Shown here: positions 18,425 through 27,144 of the stretch, piece after piece
How positions within the stretch are numbered: the stretch's first letter is position 1
Layout of the letters: every line of letters begins with the position of its first letter
DNA from: Actinomadura syzygii
GTDB lineage: Bacteria > Actinomycetota > Actinomycetes > Streptosporangiales > Streptosporangiaceae
Assembly: GCF_008085905.1 (NCBI RefSeq)
Contig: NZ_VSFF01000004.1
Span: 124,001-188,000 of the forward strand
Reading direction: 5' to 3'
DNA: 64,000 bases
The notes under the pieces: model-generated
Databases searched by the model: none
The model's input: only the letters and a program-made list of their open reading frames with translations
Told to the model about the DNA's origin: nothing
Made by a program: the position numbers and the translations under genes

Positions 18425-19063
18425 TCATGCGGCGGGGTCGCGTCGGCGGAGTACCAGGATGGCGATGCCGGTGGCCAGGGCGATCGTGGCGGTCTGGGCC
18501 ACGATTCCGGTGCTGAGGTGGGCGGTTCCGGCAGGGGTGAACAGGTCGGTCCAGGTCTGCCAGTAATGCACGGGGAGGATGACCGCGACGTCGTGCAGGT
18601 GTGCCTGGCCGTTGAGGACGCTGGCCGCGACCACGAAGGCGACGGTGGCGGCGAGCGCTTCCGCGCCCTGTGGCAGCAGCAGCGCGAGGAGGAAGGCGAT
18701 CGCGGCGATGCCGAGCATGCACAGCAGTGTGTAGCCGGTGGCGGCCAGGACGCGGTCGGCCGCGGCGCCGCCGGTCAGGTCGGCCGCGCCGATGATGCGG
18801 AAGGGATGCCATCCGAACAGCGCGAGGCCGCTGAGGAGCCCGCCCATCAGGATGAATTGCAGGCTCGCCATCGTGTGGTTGAGCGCGGAGTAGGTGGCCG
18901 CGCCGAACAGGCCGCCTTGGTCGCCGTTGCGATGGCCGGCGTGGGAGGCGGTGGCGAACGCGGCGAGGGCCGGGACGGCGGCCAAACAGGCCAGTGCGAT
19001 GAGCGTCCGGATCCGGAGCAACTGGGTGGTCAGTTCAACGCGCAGCATGCGCGGCCTGTCCAT
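18425..19063 (-). CDS. ABC-2-type transporter permease, possibly internally shortened
   Basis: The 212-residue membrane protein starts inside the ATPase gene (29-base overlap), so both are translated together. It has an N-terminal segment (LIALACLAAVPALAAFATA), a short QFILMGGLLSGLALFGW helix, ATGYTLLCMLGIAAIAFLLA and a final ATIALATGIAILVLRR. As I recall related permeases they have two more helices after SLQFI, so an internal deletion of perhaps 60 residues is likely. Whether the pump still works is open. Confidence 0.7.
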   Translation of the reverse strand: MDRPRMLRVELTTQLLRIRTLIALACLAAVPALAAFATASHAGHRNGDQGGLFGAATYSALNHTMASLQFILMGGLLSGLALFGWHPFRIIGAADLTGGAAADRVLAATGYTLLCMLGIAAIAFLLALLLPQGAEALAATVAFVVAASVLNGQAHLHDVAVILPVHYWQTWTDLFTPAGTAHLSTGIVAQTATIALATGIAILVLRRRDPAA

Positions 19064-19976
19064 CGGTCATGTCCAGGAACACCTCTTCCAGGGATCGGCT
19101 TACCTGCTGGATCGACATGACGCCGATGCCCGCCGTGACCAGCGCCTGGACGAGGGCGCGGGACGGTGCGCCCGGTGCGGTGACGACGAGCCCGGTGTCG
19201 TCGGCGGTGACCGCGGCGACGCCCGGCATCCGGCGCAGCACGGCGGCGGCCCGCTGAGGGTCGTCCACCTGGACACGGTGGGCGCCGGCGTCGCCGAGCA
19301 GGTCGGCGAGCGGACCGGCGGTGACCAGCCGGCCGAGGTTCATGACGACGATGTGGGTCGCCAGTTGCTGCACCTCGGCCAACTGGTGGCTGGACACCAG
19401 CACCGCCGCTCCCCGGCGGGCCAACGCGCCGAGGTGCTCGCGCAGGGACCGGACCTCGGCGGGATCCAGGCCGTTGGCCGGCTCGTCCAGGATCAGCGCG
19501 TCCGGCGCCCGCATCAGGGCCTGGGCCAGCATCAGCCGCTGCTTCATGCCCGCGGAGTAGCCCTTGACCTTCCGGTCGATCGCGGGGCCGAGCCCGGCGA
19601 GGTCCAGCGCGTCGTCCAAGGCGGGTGGCGGCCAGGCGCGCCGTGTCGCCGACCATAGGAGCTTCAGGTTGCGCGTGCCGGTCAGGTGTGGCACGAACGC
19701 GGGCCCGTCGATGAGAACGCCGACCCGGCCGAGCACCTCGGCGCCGAGACCAACCGGCTGGCCGAGGATCTGCGCGCTGCCCGTGTCGGGGAACGCCAGG
19801 CCGAGCAGCATCCGCATGGTGGAGGTCTTCCCGGCGCCGTTCGGGCCGAGCAGGGCGCAGATCTGGCCGGCGTCCACGGCGAATCCGAGCCGGCTGACGG
19901 CCTGTGTGCGCTTGTAGCTCTTGGATAGATCATCGGCGCGGATCATCGCCGTCGTGCCGGCGGTCGAGCGTTCCAT
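19035..19976 (-). CDS. ABC transporter ATP-binding protein (antibiotic-export type)
   Basis: The 313-residue protein has Walker A GPNGAGKT, the Q-loop region, a signature YSAGMKQRL, Walker B ALILDEPANGLDP and the H-loop VLVSSHQLAEV. A C-terminal extension of about 90 residues (VAAVTADDTGLVVTAPG ... ISIQQVSRSLEEVF-like) is typical of DrrA/bacitracin-type exporters. It pairs with the overlapping permease at 18425-19063. The membrane gene and PadR module upstream (20.0-22.2 kb) may share regulation, though each has its own start region. Confidence 0.9.
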   Translation of the reverse strand: MERSTAGTTAMIRADDLSKSYKRTQAVSRLGFAVDAGQICALLGPNGAGKTSTMRMLLGLAFPDTGSAQILGQPVGLGAEVLGRVGVLIDGPAFVPHLTGTRNLKLLWSATRRAWPPPALDDALDLAGLGPAIDRKVKGYSAGMKQRLMLAQALMRAPDALILDEPANGLDPAEVRSLREHLGALARRGAAVLVSSHQLAEVQQLATHIVVMNLGRLVTAGPLADLLGDAGAHRVQVDDPQRAAAVLRRMPGVAAVTADDTGLVVTAPGAPSRALVQALVTAGIGVMSIQQVSRSLEEVFLDMTDGQAAHAAR

Positions 19977-20048
19977 CGTGTGCCTTTCCAGGGCGCGTCA
20001 TGCGCGTGTGGGCGGTCCGGGGCGGCTTGGAGGCGGGGTGTCGGCGTG

Positions 20049-21041
20049 TCAGCCGGATCCGTTCGCGGAGCCGGTCGGCTGGGGCCAGGTCGCCCGCAGC
20101 CCGGCGGTGACCAGGGAGGTGAGCAGTCCGGCCCCGAGGGTGAGGGCGACCAGCGCCGGCACCGACGTCAGCGGTGCCGCACCGGGCCAGAGCGCGTCAC
20201 GGAACGCGGTCGCGACCTGGATCGCGACGGACCCGGTGATCACCGATGTCTCGGTGACGCGCTGCCGCCGGGAGCGGGCCGGGCGGGCGACGAACCCGGC
20301 GATCGCGTTGCCGATCAGGCAGAACGTGAGGTAGGAGGTCGTCTCGACGATCAGCATCCAGGCGGTGAGCAGCGGGTTCGTCCATCGCTCGCCGATGGCC
20401 TGCGCCCCGGTGATCCCCACCGCGGCCAGCACGCTCAGCGCGACGAACACCGTCATCGCGCGGCGGCGCACCCACGCGGCGGTCTCCGGTCCGGCCCAAT
20501 TCCGCAGCACGGGAGTCCGCTTGCACAGCATGACGACGTCGCCGAGCCAGTCGTGCCGCCATCGGCGGGACGAGCCGCGCGCCCGGCGGCATCGCACCAG
20601 CGTCGCGGCCGCGACGACCGTGAGGATCGACGCCGTGGCCAGTCCACCGCTCAACGCCCCGGTCCAGCCGTCCCAGGAAGAGCGGTGCGCCCCACTCATG
20701 ACCGCCGCCCACTCCGCCACCAGCGCGATCCCGACCAACGCGATCATCACCGCCGCCGCGCGCATCGTCCGCTGCCCGCGGTCAGGGCCGCCCGGCATCC
20801 GCCAGGCAAGCAGCCGCAGCACGATGACCAGCGCCGGTATCGGCACCATGAACTGGCCCAGCGACACCACCGCGTCATACGGGTCGTCCTGCCATGGGCC
20901 GATCGCTCGGACCGGCTCGTCCTGGGTCGCCAGAACGGCCAGTGCCTCGAACACCAGCGCCGCGCCGAGGCTCGCCGCCACGGCGGCCGAGGACGTCCAT
21001 CTCTTCTCATCGGCATGTTCCACGCGATCCATAGTACGCAT
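20049..21041 (-). CDS. Multi-helix membrane protein of unknown function
   Basis: The frame is open far upstream, but only the part from ATG 21041 (or 21032) has coding character; 330 residues. It contains about eight hydrophobic helices, for example AAVAASLGAALVFEALAVLA, ALVIVLRLLAW, TMRAAAVMIALVGIALVAEW and VALTLGAGLLTSLVTAGL. There is no ABC or enzyme motif. It is divergent from PadR, and the shared region holds the TAGTACG repeats, so it is most likely the PadR target. The start codon lies directly at these repeats and no ribosome site is seen, so a leaderless message is possible. Confidence 0.7.
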   Translation of the reverse strand: MRTMDRVEHADEKRWTSSAAVAASLGAALVFEALAVLATQDEPVRAIGPWQDDPYDAVVSLGQFMVPIPALVIVLRLLAWRMPGGPDRGQRTMRAAAVMIALVGIALVAEWAAVMSGAHRSSWDGWTGALSGGLATASILTVVAAATLVRCRRARGSSRRWRHDWLGDVVMLCKRTPVLRNWAGPETAAWVRRRAMTVFVALSVLAAVGITGAQAIGERWTNPLLTAWMLIVETTSYLTFCLIGNAIAGFVARPARSRRQRVTETSVITGSVAIQVATAFRDALWPGAAPLTSVPALVALTLGAGLLTSLVTAGLRATWPQPTGSANGSG

Positions 21042-21042
21042 C

Positions 21043-21082
21043 TCGTAGTACGCGGAAAGTAGTATCGCGCCTCGTACTACGA
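21043..21082. promoter_or_regulatory. PadR operator candidate between divergent genes
   Basis: TCGTAGTACG (21043-21052) and CGTACTACGA (21073-21082) are perfect inverted copies, with a further AGTAGTATCG (21058-21067) between them and a TAGTACG at 21032-21038. This cluster lies exactly between the membrane protein start and the PadR start. PadR regulators commonly bind such sites near their own promoter, so autoregulation is likely. Confidence 0.65.
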
Positions 21083-21104
21083 TAGGGAGGAGGCAAGGAG
21101 GCCC

Positions 21105-21416
21105 ATGCACAGCGCCGACGCCCAGATGCTCGTGCTCACCGTCCTGGCGGACCGCCCGCTGCACGGGTACGCCGTCAACACCGCGATCGAAGGGCTCACC
21201 GGCCGCAGGCTCGGACCCGGCAGCCTCTACGGCGCGCTCTCCCGGCTGGAGGCGCGTGGGCTGATCGAGCCCGCCGGCCAGGAGGCGGACGCCAAAGAGC
21301 GGCACCGCACGATGCGGATCACCGGCACCGGCCGGGAGACGCTGCGAGCCGAACTGGAGCAGATGGCCCGCGTCTCCCAGGCCGGGCTGCGCGCGCTGGG
21401 GATCGAGCCGGCATGA
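21105..21416 (+). CDS. PadR-family transcriptional regulator
   Basis: ATG at 21105 follows AAGGAGG. The 103-residue protein has the PadR winged-helix: MLVLTVLADRPLHGYAVN, LGPGSLYGALSRLEARGLIE and HRTMRITGTGRETL, with a short C-terminal dimerisation helix. It overlaps the next gene by four bases (ATGA), forming a PadR/membrane-protein operon. It is divergent from the membrane protein at 20049-21041 and probably represses both units. Confidence 0.9.
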   Translation: MHSADAQMLVLTVLADRPLHGYAVNTAIEGLTGRRLGPGSLYGALSRLEARGLIEPAGQEADAKERHRTMRITGTGRETLRAELEQMARVSQAGLRALGIEPA

Positions 21417-22198
21417 GTGCGGCCACACTGATCACCGGCCTTTACCCGCCCGCCGTCCGGCAGCGGTGGGGAACCGAGATCAGCCGCGAGGTCGCCGAAG
21501 CGGGCATCCGCTGCTGGCCGGACGCCGTCGCCGGGGCGGCGCGGCTCTGGCTGCACCCCAGCGACTGGCCCGGGACGCTCACCGGGCAGACCCGCCGTGT
21601 GCTGGCCGTCGCGCTGTTCGCGGTCGCCGCCGTCACGGCACTGCTGCTGCGGGCGACCCAGCCGTCCACCACGCTGACCGCCGACCCGGGCCACCCCGCC
21701 ACGAGTCTGTGGCTTCTCCCCATCCTGCTCGGGATCGGTCTCGGCACCCCCCTCCCGGTCCCGCGACGGCAGGCTCTCGCCCACCTGACGACCGTTTCCG
21801 TCCGCACTCTCGCGGCCCCGGCCGCAGCGCTGTCGGCCATGGTGCTGGCGGCGAACAGCGGCGTGGTCGAGCAACCCACGGGGTTCGTCCGCGTCGCACT
21901 GGTCGGCTGCTATTGGGCCGTTCTCACCTTCACCGCGTTGCGGTTGTGCAGCCTCGTCGCCAGGGTCGCCCCAGCCGCCGCCATGCCAACGACGCGCAGG
22001 CTGTGCGCGGCGCTGCTGCTCATCGGGGCGGGACTCGCCCTTGCGACGGGCCAGAGTCTCTTCGCCGTCGTCTGGACCGCACCCACCGCAGGCTCCCTCG
22101 CCGCGACCTTGGCGCTGGGCCTGCTCACCACCGCGACGATCCGCGCCGGCCACGACCTCCGCCCGGGCAGGACGCCCGCAGCGTCGAGGCCGCGGTGA
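21413..22198 (+). CDS. Membrane protein co-transcribed with PadR
   Basis: The 261-residue protein begins LITGLYPPAVRQRWGTEIS, a typical start of PadR-linked membrane proteins (short cytosolic N-terminus with WG/PP). Five or six hydrophobic helices follow (VLAVALFAVAAVTALLL, LWLLPILLGIGLG, LAAPAAALSAMVLAA, LCAALLLIGAGLALATG, AATLALGLLTTATI). The start overlaps PadR, so the two proteins are probably coupled, perhaps as a sensor or anti-regulator. Function unknown. Confidence 0.75.
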   Translation: MSAATLITGLYPPAVRQRWGTEISREVAEAGIRCWPDAVAGAARLWLHPSDWPGTLTGQTRRVLAVALFAVAAVTALLLRATQPSTTLTADPGHPATSLWLLPILLGIGLGTPLPVPRRQALAHLTTVSVRTLAAPAAALSAMVLAANSGVVEQPTGFVRVALVGCYWAVLTFTALRLCSLVARVAPAAAMPTTRRLCAALLLIGAGLALATGQSLFAVVWTAPTAGSLAATLALGLLTTATIRAGHDLRPGRTPAASRPR

Positions 22199-22206
22199 AC
22201 GCAGGA

Positions 22207-22224
22207 CGGCCCGGAGCCGGGCCG
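22207..22224. terminator. GC hairpin between convergent genes
   Basis: CGGCCCGG and CCGGGCCG face each other with a two-base centre, 9 bases after the PadR-operon stop. The stem could terminate that transcript; the loop would open to about four bases in practice. The FtsX gene ends at 22298 on the other strand. Confidence 0.45.
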
Positions 22225-22297
22225 GCCGGGTGTGCCGCGTCCGCCATGCCGGTGCCTCCGTCCCGTGGTCGGGGTCCCTGGGTTCGTGGTCGCGCGG

Positions 22298-24967
22298 TCA
22301 CAGGTCGCGCAGGACGGTGAGCGGTGGACGGCGGGCGGCGCGCAGGGCGACGAGGGCCGCGGCGACCATGACCGCGACGGCGGTCCCGGCCACGGCGGCC
22401 AGATAGGTCCAGGGCACGGCGAGGTGGTCGGGTGGCGGATCGAAGACGCCGGTCAGGACCTTGACGAGCATGTGTGTCAGGGCCCAGCCGACGAGCCCGC
22501 CGAGAGCCGCCGCGCCGGTCAGGATCAGTGCGACCTCGGCCCAGACGAACGCGCCGAGTTGGCGGGGCCGTGCGCCCAGGGTGCGGACGAGCGCGAAGGT
22601 CCGGCGGCGTTCGGTGAAGCCGAGCGCCAGCAGCACGCCGGTGGCGAAGGCGATCAGGGCGAGGGCGTAGCCGAGCTCGATGCGGGTGAGGCCGCCGAGG
22701 TCGACGGCGGTGAGGCTGGAACCGATGATCTTGCGGGTGGTGTGCAGGTCGGTGATCTGCGCTTGCGGGCCGAGACGGGAGCGGAGCGCGGCGGCCACGG
22801 CCGGGGGTGACGCTCCGCCGTGAGTGCCGACGAGGAAGGAGCCCACGGTGTCGGTTCCGGTCTGGTTCGCGATGTAGCTCGCGTTGGCGACCAGGAAGCT
22901 GTCGCGCGGCGCGGTGGGGAACTCTTTGACGACGCCGGCGTAGTGGAACGTGACGGTGCGGTATTGCTTGGTCCGGCCGTCCTGGAGCCGCAGCCGGAGC
23001 AGGTCGCCCGGGTGTAGTTGGAAGTCATGCGCGGTCTCCTGGCTGACCAGCACCCCGTCGGGTCGGTGGGCCAGCCTCGCGATCAGGTCGTGGGCGGTTC
23101 CGCCGCTGAAGTACGCGTCCTGGAGATGGGTGGTGCGGGCGATGGTCGAGGTCCGCACGCCGTACAGGTCCTGCAGGTCGGAGCCGACGTAGGCGAAGCG
23201 GTGCTGGAGCGGCTCGACGGTGGAGACTCCCGAAGCAGCGGCGATCGCCTTCTCTTGGGCCGGTGGTACGTAGGCGCCGGGAGATTCGGTGACGGTCACA
23301 TCGGCGCCGTTGGTGAGCTGGGCGTCGGCGGCTGCCTGCTGCCGGTAGGTGGCGCCGAACACGGCCGTCGACGCGGCGAAGACCACGGCCAGAGCGGCCA
23401 GGGCGACGGTGCGGGCGAGCAGGTTCCGCTGGCCGCCGAGGGTGGTGGTGACGGTGCCCGCGAGCGGCCCGGCGATCGGGCGCAGCAGGCGGGTGAGGAA
23501 ACGCCGCCGCAGCGGCTCGGCGTCCCGCCCGCGCGGGGCGAGGAGCATGTGGACGACGCGCCAGGCCAGCATCCCTCCGCCGAGCCACAGCAGGGCCGGG
23601 CCGGCGAACGCCCAGTAGCTCACCGAGATGGTCGGCAGCCCCTCGGGTACCAGGACGATGGAGTAGTTGTTGCGACTGGTGATCCAGAAGACGAGGCCGG
23701 ACAGGCCCAACAACCACAGGTCGAGCCCGTACCGCAGCCAGGCCGGAGCCCGGCGGGGTGGGCCGATCGCCCGGCGGGCGGTCACGACGGCGACGGTGCG
23801 GGCGTCGCGGACGGCGGGCAGCAGCACGGTCAGCGCGGCGATGAGCAGCCCGGCCGCAGCTGCGGTCGCGCCCCACAGAGCGGTCGTTGCGGTGGTGGTG
23901 CCGAAGCCGGTGGCGCCGAAGGCCAGCCGTCCGGTGAGCGCGGCCAGTGCCAGCCCGGCGGCGGCGCCGGTCACGCCCGCCAGACTCGCTTCGGTGAGGG
24001 CGAGGGTGATCAGCGTGCGCCGGGACGCCCCCCGCGTGCGCAGCAGCGCCTGCTCGGCGCGCCGCCGTGCCGCGGCGGAACCGGCGACGAGCGCGGTGAG
24101 CAGCGCCGCGAGCACCGCGCCCGGCACGCCGAGGAACAGGAAGAGCATTTGCGCGTAGGCGGCGTCTTCACGGGCGGCGCCGAGGGCGGCGCCCAGGTTG
24201 TCGCCGACCAGCCCGGCGCCGGCCAGCCGCTGCTCAAGGTTGCGGGTGGTGCCGGTCTCCTGGACGTAGGCGGCGGCGGGGTCGGCGGGAAGGTCGTGCC
24301 GCAACCGTGCGTGTACCTGGGTGTGGGCCCGGGTGTCCGTGTCGAACAGCCGGTGCCAGGTGGCGGCGGGCAGCAGCACCACGTTGTCGGGAGGGGCCTG
24401 CGGCTGTGCGCCGACGGGAGCGCCGACCTTCTGGAAGAGGGAATCGGCCTCGGGAAGCTCGGCGACTCCGTCGACCACGACCGTGGCGTCCGGTAGTCCG
24501 GTCCGGTGGATCGTGATGGTGGAACCGGGGGCCGCGTGCAGGTTGGCGGCGGTCTGCTGGGCGAGCAGCACTCCGTCCGGACGCCCGGTCAGCGTGCGCA
24601 GCTCCCCGGGGAAGGCGGTGGCGTATCCCGGTGGCAGGCCGAGGACCTGGCCGGGGCCGGTGTTGAGGACCTGCCCCCGGTCTTGTGATTGCAGTCCCGT
24701 GGTCGCGGCGAACCCGACGGGGAGGGCAGTGGTGATGCGCGGATCCATGGCCTTCAGGTCGGGGACGGCGGCGCCCTGAGGTAGGTCGACCTGCCAGTCC
24801 ACCGGGACCCGGTCGGCCGAACGCTGGGTCATGGACGCCTTGGCCGACGCCAGGAACGTTCCGAGTGAGGCGAGCAGCCCCACCGCGACGGCGATTCCGG
24901 CGGCGGTCATGATCGATCGCGCGGCGCGGCGGGCCAGCAGTCCGCGCAGCCATATCAGGACGAGCAT
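22298..24967 (-). CDS. FtsX-family ABC transporter permease (two FtsX domains)
   Basis: The 889-residue protein has an N-terminal helix (IMTAAGIAVAVGLLASLGTF) followed by a large extracytoplasmic region, a block of helices with an FtsX pattern (LFLFLGVPGAVLAALLTALV ... LITLALTEASLAGVTGAAAG), a second extracytoplasmic region with YLPPGDLLRL-like strands and a final FtsX block (YALALIAFATGVLLALGF ... FVWAEVALILTGAAALGGLV). This is the MacB/LolC-like layout with duplicated FtsX domains, typical of actinobacterial exporters and mechanotransmission ABC systems. It is the last gene of a four-gene operon with two ATPases and a lipoprotein. Confidence 0.9.
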   Translation of the reverse strand: MLVLIWLRGLLARRAARSIMTAAGIAVAVGLLASLGTFLASAKASMTQRSADRVPVDWQVDLPQGAAVPDLKAMDPRITTALPVGFAATTGLQSQDRGQVLNTGPGQVLGLPPGYATAFPGELRTLTGRPDGVLLAQQTAANLHAAPGSTITIHRTGLPDATVVVDGVAELPEADSLFQKVGAPVGAQPQAPPDNVVLLPAATWHRLFDTDTRAHTQVHARLRHDLPADPAAAYVQETGTTRNLEQRLAGAGLVGDNLGAALGAAREDAAYAQMLFLFLGVPGAVLAALLTALVAGSAAARRRAEQALLRTRGASRRTLITLALTEASLAGVTGAAAGLALAALTGRLAFGATGFGTTTATTALWGATAAAAGLLIAALTVLLPAVRDARTVAVVTARRAIGPPRRAPAWLRYGLDLWLLGLSGLVFWITSRNNYSIVLVPEGLPTISVSYWAFAGPALLWLGGGMLAWRVVHMLLAPRGRDAEPLRRRFLTRLLRPIAGPLAGTVTTTLGGQRNLLARTVALAALAVVFAASTAVFGATYRQQAAADAQLTNGADVTVTESPGAYVPPAQEKAIAAASGVSTVEPLQHRFAYVGSDLQDLYGVRTSTIARTTHLQDAYFSGGTAHDLIARLAHRPDGVLVSQETAHDFQLHPGDLLRLRLQDGRTKQYRTVTFHYAGVVKEFPTAPRDSFLVANASYIANQTGTDTVGSFLVGTHGGASPPAVAAALRSRLGPQAQITDLHTTRKIIGSSLTAVDLGGLTRIELGYALALIAFATGVLLALGFTERRRTFALVRTLGARPRQLGAFVWAEVALILTGAAALGGLVGWALTHMLVKVLTGVFDPPPDHLAVPWTYLAAVAGTAVAVMVAAALVALRAARRPPLTVLRDL

Positions 24968-25644
24968 GGCTCTCCTTCCATGAGCGCGCCGTCGGCCATC
25001 CGCCAGCGGCGCGGCAGCCGTTCGGCGATGTGCGGGTCGTGGGTCGCCACGATCAGCGCGGCGTTCAGGTCGTCGGCCGCCCGCACGAGCAGGTCGATCA
25101 CCTGGGCGGCGTGTGCGGAGCCGAGTTGCGCGGTCGGCTCGTCGGCGACGATCAGCGCCGGTTCGGCGGCGAGCACGCGGGCGACGGCGACGCGCTGGGC
25201 CTGCCCGCCGGACAGTTCCTCGGGCAGCCGGGTCGCCAGGTTCGTCAGCCCGACGGCGTCCAGTGCCCGCCGGGCCCGGTCCACCGCTTCGGTCTCCGCC
25301 GTGTCCGCTAGGACCAGCGGTAGCGCGACGTTGCCCAGGACGTCCAGGGGAGCGATGAGGCTGGGCCCCTGGAAGACCATGCCGACCACTCCCGGCCTGC
25401 CGAACGGCCGGCCGCCGAGTCCGGGCCAGTCGATCCGGCCCGCGGTGGGGTCGTCCAGGCCGCTGATCAGGTGCAGCAGGGTGGACTTGCCCGACCCGGA
25501 CGCACCGGTGACCGCGACGCGGTCCGCTCTGCCGAGCGTGCGGGTCACCCCGTGCACGGCCACGACGGCGTCGGGGCCGCGCCCGTAGGTCCGGGCCACG
25601 TCGGTGAGTCGGACGAGCCGCTCGTCGGAGTCCGGGCCGGTCAT
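24955..25644 (-). CDS. ABC transporter ATP-binding protein (LolD/MacB type)
   Basis: ATG at 25644 overlaps the upstream ATPase stop; the frame further upstream is a shadow of that gene. The 229-residue protein has Walker A GASGSGKST, Q-loop VFQGPSLIAPLDV, signature LSGGQAQRVAVARVLA, Walker B ALIVADEPTAQLGS and H-loop IVATHDPHIA. The LolD-like Q-loop and size match partners of FtsX-type permeases, and it overlaps the permease by 13 bases. Confidence 0.9.
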   Translation of the reverse strand: MTGPDSDERLVRLTDVARTYGRGPDAVVAVHGVTRTLGRADRVAVTGASGSGKSTLLHLISGLDDPTAGRIDWPGLGGRPFGRPGVVGMVFQGPSLIAPLDVLGNVALPLVLADTAETEAVDRARRALDAVGLTNLATRLPEELSGGQAQRVAVARVLAAEPALIVADEPTAQLGSAHAAQVIDLLVRAADDLNAALIVATHDPHIAERLPRRWRMADGALMEGEPCSS

Positions 25645-26309
25645 GCCTGCCGCCCGCTGTCGAGTGCGAGCGTCCGGTCCGCGGCGGCGGCGACGGCCGG
25701 GCTGTGGGAGGCCACGATCACGGCGGTGCCCTGGTCGGCCTGGTCGCGCAGCAGGTCGAGGACCCGGCGCTCGGTGCGCCGGTCCAGTTCGCCGGTGGGC
25801 TCGTCGGCCAGCAGCACCGCGGGACGGTTGGCCAGCGCGACCGCCAGGCCCGCCCGGGCGGATTCCCCGCCGGACAATCGGGCCGGGCGGATCCGGCCCC
25901 GGCCGGCCAGCCCGAGCGCGTCCAGCAAGGCGTTCCGCCACGTGGGATCGGGGCGTCCGGCCAGCCGCTGGGCCAAGTCGATGTTGGCCCGGACGGTGAG
26001 ATGCTCCAGCAGGTTTCCCGACTGGAACAGCATTCCGATCAGCCGGGCGCGCAGCGCCGTGCGTTCGGCTTGCGGGCGGTGGCTGATGCGGACGCCGCCG
26101 ACGCGCACGGTGCCGCCGTCGGGTTCGTCCAGGCCGGCCAGGCAGGCCAGCAGGGTGGACTTGCCCGACCCGGACGGCCCCGTCACCGCGACGAACTCAC
26201 CCGCCGCGACGGCCAGGCTGACTCCCCGCAGCGCCTTGGTCTCCTCGTCTCCGGCACGGTAGAAGCGATACAGCTCCGTGGCCTCCAGAGGAGGCGGGGC
26301 CGCGGTCAC
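25641..26309 (-). CDS. ABC transporter ATP-binding protein, second copy
   Basis: Start GTG at 26309 overlaps the lipoprotein stop (GTGA). The 222-residue protein has Walker A GPSGSGKST, MLFQSGNLLEHLTV, signature LSGGESARAGLAVAL, Walker B AVLLADEPTGELD and VIVASHSPAVA. The signature is slightly unusual (GGESARAGL instead of GGQQQRV). Two different ATPases with one double FtsX permease suggest they act as a heterodimer. Confidence 0.88.
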   Translation of the reverse strand: MTAAPPPLEATELYRFYRAGDEETKALRGVSLAVAAGEFVAVTGPSGSGKSTLLACLAGLDEPDGGTVRVGGVRISHRPQAERTALRARLIGMLFQSGNLLEHLTVRANIDLAQRLAGRPDPTWRNALLDALGLAGRGRIRPARLSGGESARAGLAVALANRPAVLLADEPTGELDRRTERRVLDLLRDQADQGTAVIVASHSPAVAAAADRTLALDSGRQA

Positions 26310-26929
26310 CGCAGCCACCGGAAGGAGTCGGAGACCGTGCGCCACGGGTCGACGTTGTCGGCGCCGACCGGCCCGGACAGGGTGACCACGGCCTGCTGGC
26401 CGGCCTTGAAGAACTCGTACCGTTCGGCCTCGTCCCGAACCACCTTGCCCGTCACCGGGTCGGGTGCGCTGTCGAAGCGGTAGACCAGCCGGACGGCGGT
26501 GCCGCCCTTGCGCTGAAGGCTTTCGGCCTTGACGACGGTCAGGTTGGCCGCCTTGATCCCGGGTGCCTCGGCCCGGGCGCCGCGCACGGTGGGCGGGGTG
26601 GACGCGGGCGCGACCTCGACCCGGACCGAGTTGAGCTTGTCGGTGAAGACGGCCCCGGTGGGCAGTCCGGTACGCGCCCACCCTTCGGGCACCTTGACCT
26701 CGTACCGGCCACCGGACGGCCGGAAGGGCACGAACGCGGTGTCGTCCGGGATGTCGCCGGGCGGATTGGACTCGGTCTCCACCGGCGCGGGGGCCGCGGA
26801 CCCGCCGGTCACCGGCGTACGCCCGGACGTGGCGGGTCCCGAACTCGTCGAAGACGACGTGCCGCCCCCGCAGCCGGCGGCGGCGATCGCCACGATCGCA
26901 CCGGCCGCCAGGATGCTCCTCACTCGCAT
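26306..26929 (-). CDS. Secreted lipoprotein at the head of the FtsX operon
   Basis: ATG at 26929 has GAGGAG upstream. The N-terminus MRVRSILAAGAIVAIAAAGC is a lipobox signal (cleavage before Cys 20), followed by a Ser/Thr/Gly linker. The mature part (about 150 residues) has a beta-rich pattern: GRYEVKVPEGWARTGLPT, VFTDKLNSVRVEVAPAST, YRFDSAPDPVTGK. It is probably the extracytoplasmic sensor or substrate-handling partner of the exporter. It is 215 bases from the histidine kinase on the opposite strand. Confidence 0.85.
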   Translation of the reverse strand: MRVRSILAAGAIVAIAAAGCGGGTSSSTSSGPATSGRTPVTGGSAAPAPVETESNPPGDIPDDTAFVPFRPSGGRYEVKVPEGWARTGLPTGAVFTDKLNSVRVEVAPASTPPTVRGARAEAPGIKAANLTVVKAESLQRKGGTAVRLVYRFDSAPDPVTGKVVRDEAERYEFFKAGQQAVVTLSGPVGADNVDPWRTVSDSFRWLR

Positions 26930-27144
26930 CTGATTGCTCCTCACTCAGCGCCGATTCAGCTCTGATCAGGACATTCGGCCTCACGCTAGGAGCCGGTGAG
27001 TGAGCGGTCGGCTAACTACGGTTAACGCCGGACAAGCGCAGCCTCACAAAACCGCTTCCCTGGCCCGAGAGCGGTCGAGGCCCGCGTATCGCCAGGTCCG
27101 CGCATTAGGGCTCCCCTTACCTTTCCGATGGCAGGCTGGCGCTC

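Noticed and set aside
23018..24496. A 492-codon plus-strand frame opposite the FtsX permease
   Set aside because: Gly/Gln/Glu-rich antisense shadow; the minus strand has FtsX features and operon overlaps.
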